Shown piece by piece: positions 34,456 to 51,464 of a DNA stretch of 64,000 nt. Below the pieces are notes generated by a model, which worked only from the letters and a program-made list of their open reading frames with translations, was not told where the DNA came from and did not search any database. Position 1 is the stretch's first letter, and every line of letters begins with the position of its first letter. The stretch covers positions 23,767,501-23,831,500 of the forward strand of contig NC_135055.1 in NCBI RefSeq assembly GCF_051014685.1, in the 5' to 3' direction. The position numbers and the translations under genes were made by a program. This DNA comes from Ptiloglossa arizonensis (taxonomy: Eukaryota > Arthropoda > Insecta > Hymenoptera > Colletidae).

Positions 34456-37413
34456 ATGGTTAACGTCAATCCACGAGTATTCTTTGACGTAGAGGTGGGC
34501 GGACTCCCAATGGGTCGTATAGTGTTTGAACTTTTTGCCGATATTTGCCCAATAACATGTGAAAACTTTCGTTCCTTGTGTACTGGAGAGAAAGGACTTG
34601 GAAAAACAACTGTCAAAGCTTTACATTATAAAGGAATTGTTTTTCATAGAGTAGTTAAAGATTTTATGATTCAGGGTGGTGACTTTTCAGTAGGTAATGG
34701 AACAGGAGGCGAATCAATTTACGGAGGAACATTTGCAGGTAAATTTATAGGTATTTTTCATGTATTGAAATGGCAGTGAAAAATATATATTATGTGAAAT
34801 AATATTCTTTTAGATGAAAATTTTATTATAAAACATAATAAACCATTTTTACTATCAATGGCAAATCGTGGCAGAGACACAAATGGTTCACAGTTCTTTA
34901 TGTGAGTATTCGCTACAAATCAATTAACTAAACTTATATAAAAATATATTCTGTATAATACAAAATAATTTATTGGTTCCTATAATAGCTGAAAAAGTGC
35001 AGGATGGTGTGATAAGTTTACAATACTTGTAGCTCTCAAAATAGTACCATATTAATACGTTATATTATTTTACTAAAAGTTCATTTTGCATGTTATTATT
35101 AACAATCATATTTTGTATATAGATTTTATTTTTTAATGTTTCTACTGGCTGAAAATTATTTCTCTTTGCTGGCAGATATGTTCTTTGTCAACTAAGAAGG
35201 TAAAGGTAATAGGAATTTAATACATATTTATTCTCACATTTTAACAGTCTTCCAGGCTAGTATATTCTTAAACGTGCCTCAGATAAACCTCAGGCAATAC
35301 ATTAATCAAATAGAAGAACAGTTGGGTGTGTTGATTTTAATAATACATTTGTTTATACTCTCATGATTATTGACATTAGTGTCTCGTGTAAAGTCGTTCG
35401 ATTTTAATAGTTTGTACGAGTCATGTAAGAAGTCTGGAGAATATTAAAAAGCATAGAAGTAAAAGTATCTTCGGAGGAATGAATAACTTAGCTATATTTC
35501 TGTGTAGTCATGAGGGAAGGGTCTGCACACCACTACTACAACACAATGACCAATGAAAGCTGGCTCTTTCTGTTCATCTCTCATCCCCTTAATCATATTT
35601 TGTTGTTGTAGTACAACACAACCAGCGCCTCATCTCGACAAGTAAGTAGTAATAAATATGTTCAATTGTTATAATTATCTTTTAACAATATTTAATATTT
35701 AAATGTAAACATGTTTTAGTGTCCATGTGGTTTTTGGAGAAGTAGTGTCTGGCCAGGAAATTGTTACACATATTGAGGGACTTCCAGTAGACCGTATGTC
35801 CCGTCCGTTGCAAGATGCTAAGGTTGTAAATTGTGGAGAACTTGTATTAAAAGTCAAAAGTAGAGGTACGTTTAATTTTAGTTAAAGTTATTGATTTTTT
35901 GTAAAAAAAATTCACTAATATTTTAAAGCTCAATTCATTATGATTTACAGCAAAGAAACGTGAAACGAAAGACAGTAGCTCATCTGATTCTGATTCCGAT
36001 TCGTATGCAGGAAAGTCTAAAAAGAAAAAGAAAGCCAAAAAAAGGTATAATGTATTTCATAATATATTCCATAAATCCACAAAATAATATAAAAATTAAA
36101 TAATGACTATGACAACTAATGTTGCAGTAAAAAAAGAGCAAAATCAGAAGATGGCGAGATACACGATTCAAACGAAGATGATCTTGGAAAACCTCATCCT
36201 CTTGTTTCAGTCACAAAAATCGATCCGGATGAAATTCCTGAAGTACCGGCAAATAAATTTTTATATAGAGCAGGGCCTACTAATAATGCAAACCAAAAAG
36301 AATTTAGGCAACATTATGGAAGAGACCGGGTGCGATCAAATAGAAAAACTGGTCGTGTATTTAAAGGAAGAGGAATATTTGTAAGTATTTGTGTACAATG
36401 TATGGTACACGGTATGTATACATGTGCGAAGAATTTTCATGTATTCCAATGAAGTGCATTTTATTTTTAACATAAAATAACTTCTTTTATATAATATTGA
36501 GTAATTAAGCATAAATGAATTTCCAGCGCTATCATACACCTTCGCGTAGCCGTTCGAGAAGCGTTACACCACCTCATTGGAAGCAAGCTCAAAATCGTAC
36601 CATTAAATTGCATGAATTTCAGGTATATAGTAATATATATTTAAATGTATGCAATAGGATTGCACATGGGAATACAATATTATTCATATAATTAATTTCT
36701 TCTGTATATTTAAAATTACATCACAGAAATTAGAAAAGGAGCGTTTAAAGAAAGAAGAGGAATTAAAGAAACGCGAGGCTGATAGGATTAAAAAGTTTAC
36801 CGAGAATCCGGATGATGATAATCCAACAATGGACAAATTCGATGCTGATGCACGCGTATCTGAAGAATTGGAAAATAAAGAAAACGATCAGTCGGATGAT
36901 AAGAAGGATGACAATAAAAATGTAGAACAGGACCAAGATACTTTGAATACTAGTTCAGATGTAAATGATGCTATGGCAAAAGACAAAGTAGATGGGAAAC
37001 ATAAAATTGAGAAAGCAATAAAACGTGATTCACATCGATCGTATGGTGATAGATCTTCGCGACGAGATTCACGAGATAGGAGTAGAAAACGCGGAAGTGG
37101 TCGTTCGAGATCGCGAGATCGTAGAAGATCTCGAGAGAGGGATTATGATCGTAGGAATAGTCGTGATAGAAGAAACCGAAGGAACTATTATCCGCGTAGA
37201 CGAGACTCTTATAGAATGATTAGACCTGGCAGAGATAATTACAGATATTATGACAGACGTAATGATTATAGAAGGACAAACAATTCTAATTCCAATTACG
37301 ATACCGATAAGAACCGAAGAAAGAGTGATAATGCATCGGACTCTAATAATCAACCCAAATTCAAGCGCCGCTCACGTTCAACCAGCTCTAGTAGTCAACA
37401 CTCCAAAGATTAA
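34456..37413 (+). CDS. PPIG: Nuclear peptidyl-prolyl cis-trans isomerase G (Moca-cyp type)
   Basis: Eight exons (34456-34738, 34814-34901, 35612-35641, 35720-35865, 35951-36044, 36128-36380, 36527-36622 and 36727-37413) join in phase into 558 residues. Residues 1-180 are a cyclophilin domain: [34 protein letters not shown] with the catalytic Arg and binding Phe/Met/Gln, [15 protein letters not shown] and [10 protein letters not shown]. The cyclosporin-binding Trp is His here (PHLD), as in PPIG. The tail has a Ser/Asp-Lys stretch, the PPIG signature [24 protein letters not shown] with [15 protein letters not shown], and a long RS/RD-rich end. PPIG-type cyclophilins bind the RNA polymerase II C-terminal domain and splicing factors in nuclear speckles. 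Exon 3 is a 30-base microexon after a 710-base intron. Confidence 0.95.
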
Positions 37414-41837
<4,424 letters not shown>

Positions 41838-44800
41838 AGTCGTCCCTCTATTTTTACACAAACCGTATAAGCATATACATGTGTTTATATATCACGAAAA
41901 GTCCGAAAGATTACTCATTGTGCTTTGATCTCTATTAAATAGACGATAAAAATAATGCAGGCATAAAGAATATTCCTTAACTTCTGAATGCAAGTCTCGG
42001 TACCAGGTATCGTTTACGGTAGTTGATAGTCGGTAACGTGTTTGCACCAGGGTACGTTCCTAGAATATAACCTTTTTACAGAACAGATAATTGTGGGAGA
42101 AATGTTACAATAACGTAAAGCCTATTGTAAATATTTCTCTGAATTCGGAGGTGCCGAACTATATCTGCAATTCCAGTGAGGATTAGAATCGTCAATTGTG
42201 TAATATTATTTATACAGTATAAGAGAATTACAAATAAATATTATATCGTTTCCTACAAGTCAAGTCCAATATATAGTCTTATGTCGATAAGATAAAAATA
42301 TTTTTTACGTTTTAAGTGCGTACAATGTATTATGTTTCTATAAAGAATAACGCAATAAAAAGAAGAAAACAGCATATATTTTGACAAGTGAAACAATCGA
42401 TGTTCATTCGGAAGCGGAAAATTCTTCTTAGAAAGTAAGAAACGTTGTCAGTAGACATCGAAAGCCATTCGAAGCAATGTGATCGCCAATTACGGTACGA
42501 AGAAACTTCTCGAAAGAAAACTAGAAGCGTCGGACTCTTTCCGTTGGAATATGTAAAGCTCCATTTTGCGTTTACACCGCGGATATAAAGTATCGCGGCC
42601 CGTTTGAGCCGCGGCATCTTCACGAGAACAACTATGGACAGGCAAAGTTATAAAATCACCACAAATCGATCAGCATAAAGTGGAGCCGCGTGCACTTTGC
42701 TTTATGGGAGCCAAACCGACCTTTTATCTTTGCCCGCTCAATAATCGTCGGCCGTTGCTCGTAGGTACCTTTGGCGAGCCTATTCCGGCAGGGTTCGATC
42801 GGCATGGTTGTTTTTCCCGAACATCGATCGGAACAAAGCGAGGTCCGTAGATAATCGAGGCGTTCCGTTGAAAGACGTAAAGGTGGAAGTAAAGACATTA
42901 AAATCGCGTTGTTAATATCAACGGGTCGGAATTTTACACGTTCGAAGAGTAGTAAACCCTATACCGTGTTTAGGACACACTTTTACGAACTCGGAGTTCT
43001 AGACTTGGAAAAACACGAGGATAACAACATTCCAGAGGCTTACGGTAATATACAATCTATAGAAAAATGATTCGCCCAAGACCGCACGTAAATGTGTATT
43101 ACGCTGTAAATTCTCTGCGAACGAATATTTAATTTGTACGTGTTTAATCGAACAACTGCACGATCATTAACTTAATCCGACTAATCGATTTTTCATGGGC
43201 GAGAAGGAAGTCGGGATTCAAGAAAGAGTCACGCGGACTAACCCTTGGCTGGTATCGCGAGGCACGGTGAATAATATCGCGGTAGGGTACGGTGTTTCAT
43301 GAGTTAGTTGCCGATTAATTAAACAGGTTATTTCGCGAAATTAATCAAACACCGCGGAGACAAAAAGTGCGGACTATATAAATGAAGTAACCACGCAAGA
43401 TGTAGACCTAAGTCGTTCGAGCATAAATTACAATTAACCGTAGCATGCGTGGCTGTTGCGTGTGCAACACGCGCGTGCAAGTTACGGTATTAAATTCATT
43501 CTGAATTTTATCCGGACGAAGACGTTAGAAGAACGCCATGTTACTCGAATCTCCGAACGATTTTTATCTCTTACAATCGGAGATGTTCTCGGTCCAATAA
43601 TTAAGCTGTCTAACGATTATTACGACGCGATTTACATATCGTAGCGGCCACGGTAACGTGTAATTTCTGCGAAAGGAAATTTTCGAAAGGTTCGATTTAC
43701 GATATCGATTTTCAATCGAAAAATAAAACCAGTTTTAGTGTCGGTGCGCAGTTACCGAGTTTTCGATCTACGGTGATTCTAATCGAACTTGCTCGTTCGT
43801 TTCTTTATTTCGGTACAGTATTGCCGCTGATCTCACAGCTATCGATTACCGTGCAACACGCGGCGTGTATAGAGAAAGACCGTGAGTTTTCAGATCGACG
43901 AAAAACAAAACGATACATAGATCCCGCGGAAAGGAAGGTATTCGAAAGGTTAAATCCGATCGCAAAGATCGCAAGAAACGTTCTTCTTTTGCGACAATTG
44001 TCCCGAAATGAAACGGAGTCGTACATATGTTAACAAACGTGTAAAGCACGCGAAAGTGGGTCACCGATTTCTTATCTCTCTATCGAATTACTTAAAATTC
44101 CATCGTTACGCTTGTTTATAGGGAAAGGATACAAGAAGTCGAAGTGTACTCGGACCTCGGTGGACGTACGTAAGTACGTTATTCACCACGTGCCCTTCGT
44201 TCTCGCCAATGGATCGAGTGTCGTACACCGGCTCGTACCAATTACCGTCTGGCCGCTGGTTAATTAAGGATTGGGGCAATGAGGCCTGGCGATGCAGTTT
44301 CCGCGATAATGATTATCTACGACGGTAATTGAGCGAGCTGTTACGCTGGCAAGCAAAGGAAGAGGTGGGGAACATCGAGGCGTCGAATAAACAAGAAAGG
44401 GACCGTTCGCGTCTCTTCGTATTTTGGCCATCACGGTACAGAAACGATATACGTACCACCGCCATCGCCACCACAACCACCATCACCACCCCTGTAACGT
44501 AAATACCACCGAGTCCTCGATTCTTCCATTTTTTCCCTCAAAATCGTGGTAACGTTTCTCGCTCGAAATTAAATCTAGAATCGTATCTCTTTCACCGACG
44601 ATACACTTTTAGGTCGAACTCTAGCACGGTTCGAGTCAGCACGGGCATGTGGAAACTGTTTCTTCTCTTGTTGCATACATTATGGCAGCGCCGGTGAATA
44701 ATTCTGCGAGCCGGCCAAGGTAGCAGGGGAAGTCCTGGTGTACCTGCGTCCGAGCCTGCTGGTAAGACGCTTCGGTAGGATGCATAGATGTGTGCAAACA

Positions 44801-44925
44801 CGAACAGGTACTCTCGTATGTGCTCGTGGTAGAGGAAGAAAAGGTAAGGGTGGCACGCGCGGCCCGCTTCTATCGCTTCCGGGCATCAGCGTGCTCGCGA
44901 GCCGCGGCTAATTGCTCTTTAATGC
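41838..44925. other. Start of GC-rich desert
   Basis: The MELK 3' UTR comes first (AATAAA at 42233-42238). Composition then shifts from AT-rich to GC- and CpG-rich. A TATA-like CTATATAAAT at about 43374-43383 has no supported gene after it. Frames up to 97 codons have no splice or family support. Confidence 0.4.
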
Positions 44926-45138
44926 AAGCGAGCGAGCGAGCGAGCGAGCGCGTTGCTTTTCTTAGACGCCGAGGAAAACTGGCCGCTATAAGAAACGGAA
45001 TACGCGAGACTTATGGCGGCTGCCAGACGCGTTTCGGGCACGGCTCTCATTTTCAAAAGTTCTCCTCGACGCCGTCACCGTCGCCGTCACCGTCGCCGTC
45101 ACCGTCGCCGTCACCGTCGCCGTCACCGTCACCGTCGC
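44926..45138. repeat. (GCGA)n and CCGTCACCGTCG minisatellite
   Basis: A GCGA repeat at 44926-44951 is followed by about six copies of a 12-base unit at 45071-45138. Confidence 0.9.
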
Positions 45139-47616
45139 GAGACCGTACTTTCGTTTCCGTCTCTACGAACCTTGTTCGGAACGGGACGCGAGTTTTTGGA
45201 AAACGAACGCGTCCCCGTCGTTGGAGCGAAATTACGACCGTTCGAAGCAATCCAAAACTCGTGCATCGTTACGCAGCTTGCACACGGAAGGAAGGCGAAG
45301 AGTGCTAATCATCCGGTTTACCCAGCGCATTTTTTTTTTTTTTAGCTCAGCCCTTTTGGTTTATTCGGAGCCATGGAAAGGGGGTAGACGCTGGTAGCGA
45401 AAATAAAGGGCAGAAAGCTCGCGTTCGCCGAGGCATGACCACCGAGTCCACCAGAAGCTCATACATATGTAGGCGACTCGCCCGGACACCGGGTACCGTG
45501 GGGAGGACCCTCCGGAAAAATGAATATGCAGCCCCGAGGAGGATATTATTTTATAAAATTTACTATCGTGGCTGGGTATTATGTGCCTTTCCGTCGTCTA
45601 TTCTCGGCGCGGTTCGCCGCGAGAGGAGGCCACCTTAACGAGACTTCTCGACAGATGCGCGACAGTTTTCTTCTCGAGGATCGACGCGACGCCTATCTCA
45701 ACGAAGCCAGCCTCCGCTGCAACGAGGAAAACAATATTACGGCAAACATCGTGCGCGGTAAATGCGTCTTGGGAAAAATATTATTTCGGGGAGTCCGAAC
45801 CGAAGGATTACGAATTTCCGTAACGCGGAAATCGTGTATCGTTACGATCGGTAACTGGAATTTTTATCTTTAGTCGACGAGTGTAACGGACAAACCTTTC
45901 TTTCAACTATTATTCGTTGCTCGAACTTCTTATCCGGGTGAGACGTTCCCGCGTCTTCGATACGTAAGTCGCGAACCTAAGCGGGTAAGTTTATCCGCGG
46001 GTAAACGGACATTCGACGGACCGAGGAAGAAAATAATTTTTCAACCGACGAGTCTGGACGGAATCGAGGTCTTCCCTTTATTTTCGTCGAGTCGCTCCTC
46101 TCCCCCTCCTCCCTCCCTCCCTCCCTCCCTCCCTCCCATCCCCGGCGGCTGGTTCTATAAAATTGTAGCCCCTTATCGTCGTAGAGGAAACGAAACATTA
46201 AATCGACTCCGACGGAGGGGGCGGGCTTGTTTCGGTGGGTGCGTCTGAGATTTCCTGTGTGGACTCTGGATGCTAGGAAGGATGACTTCCTACCTAGCGC
46301 ACAGGGCGCGTCCATCGTGCGCGGTGGCGTCATCGAGGTAGATTTATTCGATGTAACGAGGGAACGCGTAACAGGAATCCTCCGTCGCGCGGCCCCTCCG
46401 CGCCAGCACGCGCGATGCTCTTCAATTATTTCTACTTCGATTACTTTCCATTTCGAAGCGAAGAATCGTTTGCTCGATGTCGAGTCGTCGCGCGAATCTC
46501 GTCGAATATTCGCTTCTTTCGTCGACGTTGTTCAAAAGGTTTGCCGTCTCGGAAATTTCCAAGACGAATACTTCCACTTCGCGATGCTCTACCGCGAACG
46601 CGTTCGGATTCCTTTCGTTCGCGAGGTATTCCAATTTTTAACGCTCGATCGATGGAATTCGAAACGTAACGTTCTCTCCGTAAGGGTTAAGTAAAATTCT
46701 CAATTTTACGCACGATAATAACATTTTCTTATCGTCCGAGTGGAATCGTAATTCGAATTCGTAACGGAAGTTTTCATCGAACGGCAATCTTTTCCTCGTC
46801 GAAGACGAGATACGAGAAAAACACGGACGGGGCTACCCATTTCCCCCGCTTTCCGGCCAGCGAAACGCAAATGTCCCCGTAATATCACAATATCGAAACA
46901 ACTTTATCATTAATGCAGCAGTAGCACCGCATTACTAGGAATTTGTATATAATGGTGCTATGTACATATGTAATGCGCCAGGCCACACATAATGGCGATA
47001 TCATAAGATACGAACCAATAGCGGCAATTGTATGGAAATATGTATCTATGAATGAAGACACTTTCATTTATGAAACCAGATACTTATGTACCGGACACGG
47101 GCGTTGTAACATCCTGCTATTATGTGTCCTTACCTACTCGTTCCGTCCTTTTCTCGCCCCCTTCTCTTGTTCTTCGTCTCCTTCCTTCGTAAAACCACCT
47201 TTTGGCTACCGTTGTACGTTTTTATAGATCGATGTTCGTTGCACGATCAGGCTCGGGTAGACGCGTATCGACGAATTGGCGTTCCTTTTCGGAAACGTTG
47301 TAATCGCGGCGATCAATCGAACACGATTTCTACCTCGGATCTACGTTAAAAGGATATATTCTTTCGTAGAGAATTCGTCGCTCTACGGAGGGAAATTTTA
47401 TGCCAGTGGTACTTTCTATTTATCGTTTCGCTCGTTAAAACCGTACCGGTTGCTATTTTAAACGTCCACGTGTACCATTTAAGAACGAAACGAACGTTTC
47501 GAAGACGCAAATACGTAAATCGTACTTTTAACGCGCATCGACAACAGTCAGGATTCTACGGTCGTTGGTTGGCGAGCCAGAAGGGCCTCGCAGCAACCCT
47601 TGATCGGAGGACAACG
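45139..47616. other. GC-rich intergenic, no gene seen
   Basis: It contains a CCTC repeat at 46101-46138 and a relatively AT-rich island at about 46,910-47,110 that stands out from its surroundings. Overlapping chance frames occur on both strands. Confidence 0.4.
46101..46138. repeat. (CCCT)n microsatellite
   Basis: Tandem CCCT units, slightly impure at the left. Confidence 0.9.
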
Positions 47617-47713
47617 GTGGAGGAGGAGGAGGAGGAGGAGGAGGAGGAGGAGGAGGAGGAGGAGGAGGAGGAGGAGGAGGAGGAGGAGAAGGAGGAGGAG
47701 GAGGAAGAAGAAG
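47617..47713. repeat. (GGA)n microsatellite
   Basis: About 30 GGA units with one GAA interruption. The poly-Glu, poly-Arg and poly-Leu frames across it are by-products of the repeat. Confidence 0.95.
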
Positions 47714-50031
47714 GTTGGCGAAAGAGGCGAAGCCCGAGGTGAAGGGAAAGGAAAGAACGAGGCTGAATGCGCTGACTGTGACGCTTTCCGGTCAGGTGCC
47801 GCCCTGACGATCGTTCTCCTTCCAACTTCTATTTGGATCCACTCATTCACTTACTTTTACCCTCCTCGTTTTGCCCTCCCCCTCGATTTCTTTCTCCTGG
47901 AACGTCTTCTTTGTTCGGCGATAAAAACGAACAAAAACGAGAGAAAACCGGAAATTGATCCGTCTTAAATCGAGATCGGTAGTTCTATCTGGAAAACTAG
48001 TAACTTTCGAACGTTTTATTTTTTAAGAGGTCGCTCGAAAAAAACGGCACGAATCGCGATCGGTGCCGACGAGATAGTTCGCGGCTCGATCCCGAGGAAA
48101 CGAACTCGTCGACGCGCGATTCTTTTCGTCCGGTCGATCGTGCGCAATTGCGCTCGCGTTGACGTTACCTTCGATTCGGACGTTTATTTCGATTCGTGGA
48201 TAGATTGGAAAAGAAAAAAAAAAAGAAACGTACGCGACGGACAGCAGGAAATAAATTAATTTCACCGGTCAGTAGAGCAATAGCCGACAGTCGACGTCAG
48301 GAAGAAGATAGCGAGCGCTTCTTTCTATTTTACCGTGTTATTACCGGCGTAATTATCGCGCTGCCTCGTGAGGCCATTGTCACAATGGGCGTCCGGAGTT
48401 TCCCTACGATTATCGTACCGAAAATCTCTTCGCGGCCAACCTCCTCGTCAGCTTCCTGCCTACGTCGGACAACGATTATTTGTCGCAACAGCACCGTAAA
48501 TTCTTTACGAAAAATAAATAACCGCGAACAGCGAGACGGTTTCCATCGCGCTATCGGATACGCTAGCGTTTAAACGGACGGACGAGACGCGACCTCCGAA
48601 GTTAACTTCGAACCCGGCATCCGCGATCGGAACTCGACGAACGAGGGTTTTTTTCCTCGATGGAGTTCGGAATGGTTTTTTTCGACTCTGAATCGAGAAA
48701 CGGTCGCCGCGACCGTTGGTATTAATTCGCAGCTCGTAGTTTCTCCGGGATTATTCTACCGAAAAATCCGTTTCTCTCGGTTTTCTGCCCCCTCGCTTCG
48801 TAGCCGTCTCGCCACCGAGCGTCCTCGACTTCCTGCGTCCGCCGGTGGACAATGACCAGCACTTGCCGCAATGGCAACGGGGCAGACGCGCTCCTAATAT
48901 CTGCTCGGCCGATCTAGTTCGCGGAAGCCGGCAATACCTGTGCATAAACGTAAATACGTGCACGCGCTCGAACGTTCGCCGCGAAACACATGCAACCCTG
49001 TCCATAAGCATCGCGTTCGTGTACATGCGATCCGTTGCCGTCCTTTCTCTCTCCTCGCCTTCGCGTTCACCCTGTCGCTCGGGACGCGCTTTTCTCGATC
49101 GAATCTCCGAGCTTTCGAGCAATCGATTTCCCCGGGGGAAAATTCCGATGAAAGTTTTCGGACCGGGAAACTCTTCCAATCGACGTTTACCGCGATCGAG
49201 AACGACTACGCGTTTACGATCCAACGAAATAATCTTACCTTTTTTTTTTACGGAAATTCTCGTCGACGCTTATCTTTCCAGTTCGCGAGGCAGGCGCGAC
49301 GAAGAGCCGCGCGTATTTGTACACCCCCACACGAGCCTGCCGTGGACACGCGTGACGCGTACACTCGGAAAGACTCGTGCTCCGTCGCGGCGACGAGGGG
49401 GAGCTGTTACTGGAACGAAGGAGGACGGGGGAGGAGGAGAGAACACCTCCGGAGAGGGTTTCTGGAAGGAGGATATGATGGCTCGTGGCGTTATGCTCCG
49501 CGAGCTGTTATGCTCCTCGGGCACCACCGGACCATAAGCGAGGCTACTTCGCTCCCGTACGCTCGGCGCAACAGCCGCCACGTTTCTTGTTATATTAGCG
49601 CATCGGCGTCGCCCGAATAAACCCGAGCTCGATCGACTCGACCGATTCTCGGTACCCGTATTCCCCGAATTTTCGCGTCGCCGTGGTAAAACGTTTCCAA
49701 GGTACATCGGAAAAGGGCGACCGCAAAATTCGACGGAGCGACGAGATGGACGGCACGTTCCTACGGCGTAATTTCCCGCGGAATTATCTCGAGGAAGCTC
49801 ATCTCCGAACTCGGCTGGGTCGATAATGGAACCGAAATCGCGAACGAGGACGAAGGTAAAACCGAAACTCCAAGAAAAGGTAGGATCGTTGGTTCGCGGT
49901 TCGAGAATTATTTCAGCCGAGCGAATTTGCCCGAGTCGGACGCCAATGGATCTAGGCACGAGCCACGAGTCTGCGTCGAATATGCCTCGCAGTCTCTGAC
50001 CCGCAGTTCCTCTCGGAGTAGAGTCTTCCGG
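47714..50031. other. GC-rich intergenic, no gene seen
   Basis: Long overlapping frames (up to 332 codons at 49270-50268 on the minus strand) are explained by few stop codons in CpG-rich DNA and by repeats. I see no domain, splice pattern or signal peptide. Confidence 0.4.
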
Positions 50032-50105
50032 GGAGGCGGAGGTGGAGGAGGACGAGGAGGACGAGGAGGACGAGGAGGACGAGGAGGAGGAGAAGGAGGA
50101 GGAAG
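50032..50105. repeat. GGA/GGACGA-rich repeat
   Basis: Tandem GAGGAGGAC-type units. Confidence 0.85.
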
Positions 50106-50806
50106 ATGGCGCGGGAGGAGATGCGGAGGAAGGGGTGCGTTTGGCGTTCAGCATGCGTAAGGAGCGCTGGGGCATTATGCACGGGCCCCGTAAGGCCGGC
50201 CTGAAACGAGCGAATAAGAAAGTAGTTAAAGCCTCGGCCGGCGGAGGTGGTTGCACGGACGGAGGCATTAGTTGCCGTAGGAGGAGGAGAGGGTCGAAAG
50301 GGGGAGAGGCCTGCCACGCGCTGGCTGTCTCTCCTCTCTCCGCCCCGCTGCCTCTCTTCCGCTCTTCCTGATATTTCTTTTTCTCCGATTATTCGATCCG
50401 TCGGTCCTCTTCCTCTCGGCGACCATTTTGCGCGTTGTTCCGTCGGTAAATTCTCTCGCGACGCGCCCTTCGTTATCGTTTTCGTCCCGTTCTCCGCGTC
50501 GACCCTTCGTCGGTTCGGTCATCGGATACACAGATCGATCGCGGTTTCTCGATATCGTTACCGTCGAATTCGTCGCGTTTCGCGGACTAGACGCACGTTC
50601 GAAGACATCGTGTTTGCTCGCGAACAGATTTTCATTCGTATCGTCGTACGGAAACGTTTCTACGTCGAAACACGGATAATTCAGACGGGAAAGAAACGCG
50701 CGAAAGGGTCGATCTCGTCGTCCATTTTTCACGGTCGAGCCTCTCTTCCTCCATCGTCCACCTTCCATTCCGTGATATTCGATCATCGATCTCGTAATTA
50801 AAGAGA

Positions 50807-50808
<2 letters not shown>

Positions 50809-50844
<36 letters not shown>
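50809..50844. repeat. (CT)n microsatellite
   Basis: About 17 CT units. Confidence 0.95.
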
Positions 50845-50848
<4 letters not shown>

Positions 50849-51404
50849 CTGTTTCATCTTTCGCGTCTAATTTTCGCGTAGTTCTCTCGGTGGCTCTCCT
50901 CCGCTGCCTCCCCCACCCGGTTCCACGAGCAACTCCTCCCCGTCGTCTCGTTCTACGTGCTATTCCTTCATCTAGCTCGAGCGATCATCCTCCGTGCCGC
51001 AATGTGTAACAACGACTCGTCACACTCTGCTTGCCGGCGCACACGATAATTGCCCTCATTATAGTTATTTAAAAAGCGCTGCCGCCTCCTCCGCGGCGAT
51101 CGAGCCGCGATATAAGGACGCGAGCGTGTGCCCGCGCTCGCGCGTCAGCGCGAATTAATCGAGGCGAAGGCTAGAGGAGAAGGATGGAGGGAAAAAAGAA
51201 AAAAAGATGCGCGTGTGTACGGTCGTGCGCCTTCGTTGTACGATCGTAACTCTGTCGCGTTACCATAGGCAGTTTCGGTCTTTCCTTCTTCTCGTCCTTT
51301 TTCCGCCACCCGAACTCGTCGCCTTTCCTCTCGCTTCTTCTTTTTCATTATCCGGCCAGGCCATTGTTCCGGTTTGGAGGTTTCGAACGAATACAGCGGC
51401 GGTC

Positions 51405-51464
51405 GTCGGCTCCCGCTCGTCGGCTCCCGTTCGTCGGCTCCCGTTCGTCGGCTCCCGCTCGTCG
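51405..51464. repeat. 14-base tandem repeat
   Basis: Four copies of GTCGGCTCCCGYTC in tandem, differing only at one C/T position. Confidence 0.9.

Noticed and set aside
43374..43644. TATA-like CTATATAAAT with a 62-codon frame behind it
   Set aside because: The frame shows no signal peptide, splice sites or domain, and a nearer ATG gives only about 20 codons.
47600..47968. Poly-Arg, poly-Glu and poly-Leu frames at the GGA repeat
   Set aside because: They are generated entirely by the microsatellite.
49270..50268. 332-codon minus-strand open frame and overlapping plus-strand frames
   Set aside because: It contains a long poly-Ser tract from the GGA-type repeat, lies in stop-poor CpG-rich DNA, overlaps other long frames on both strands and shows no domain or splice pattern.
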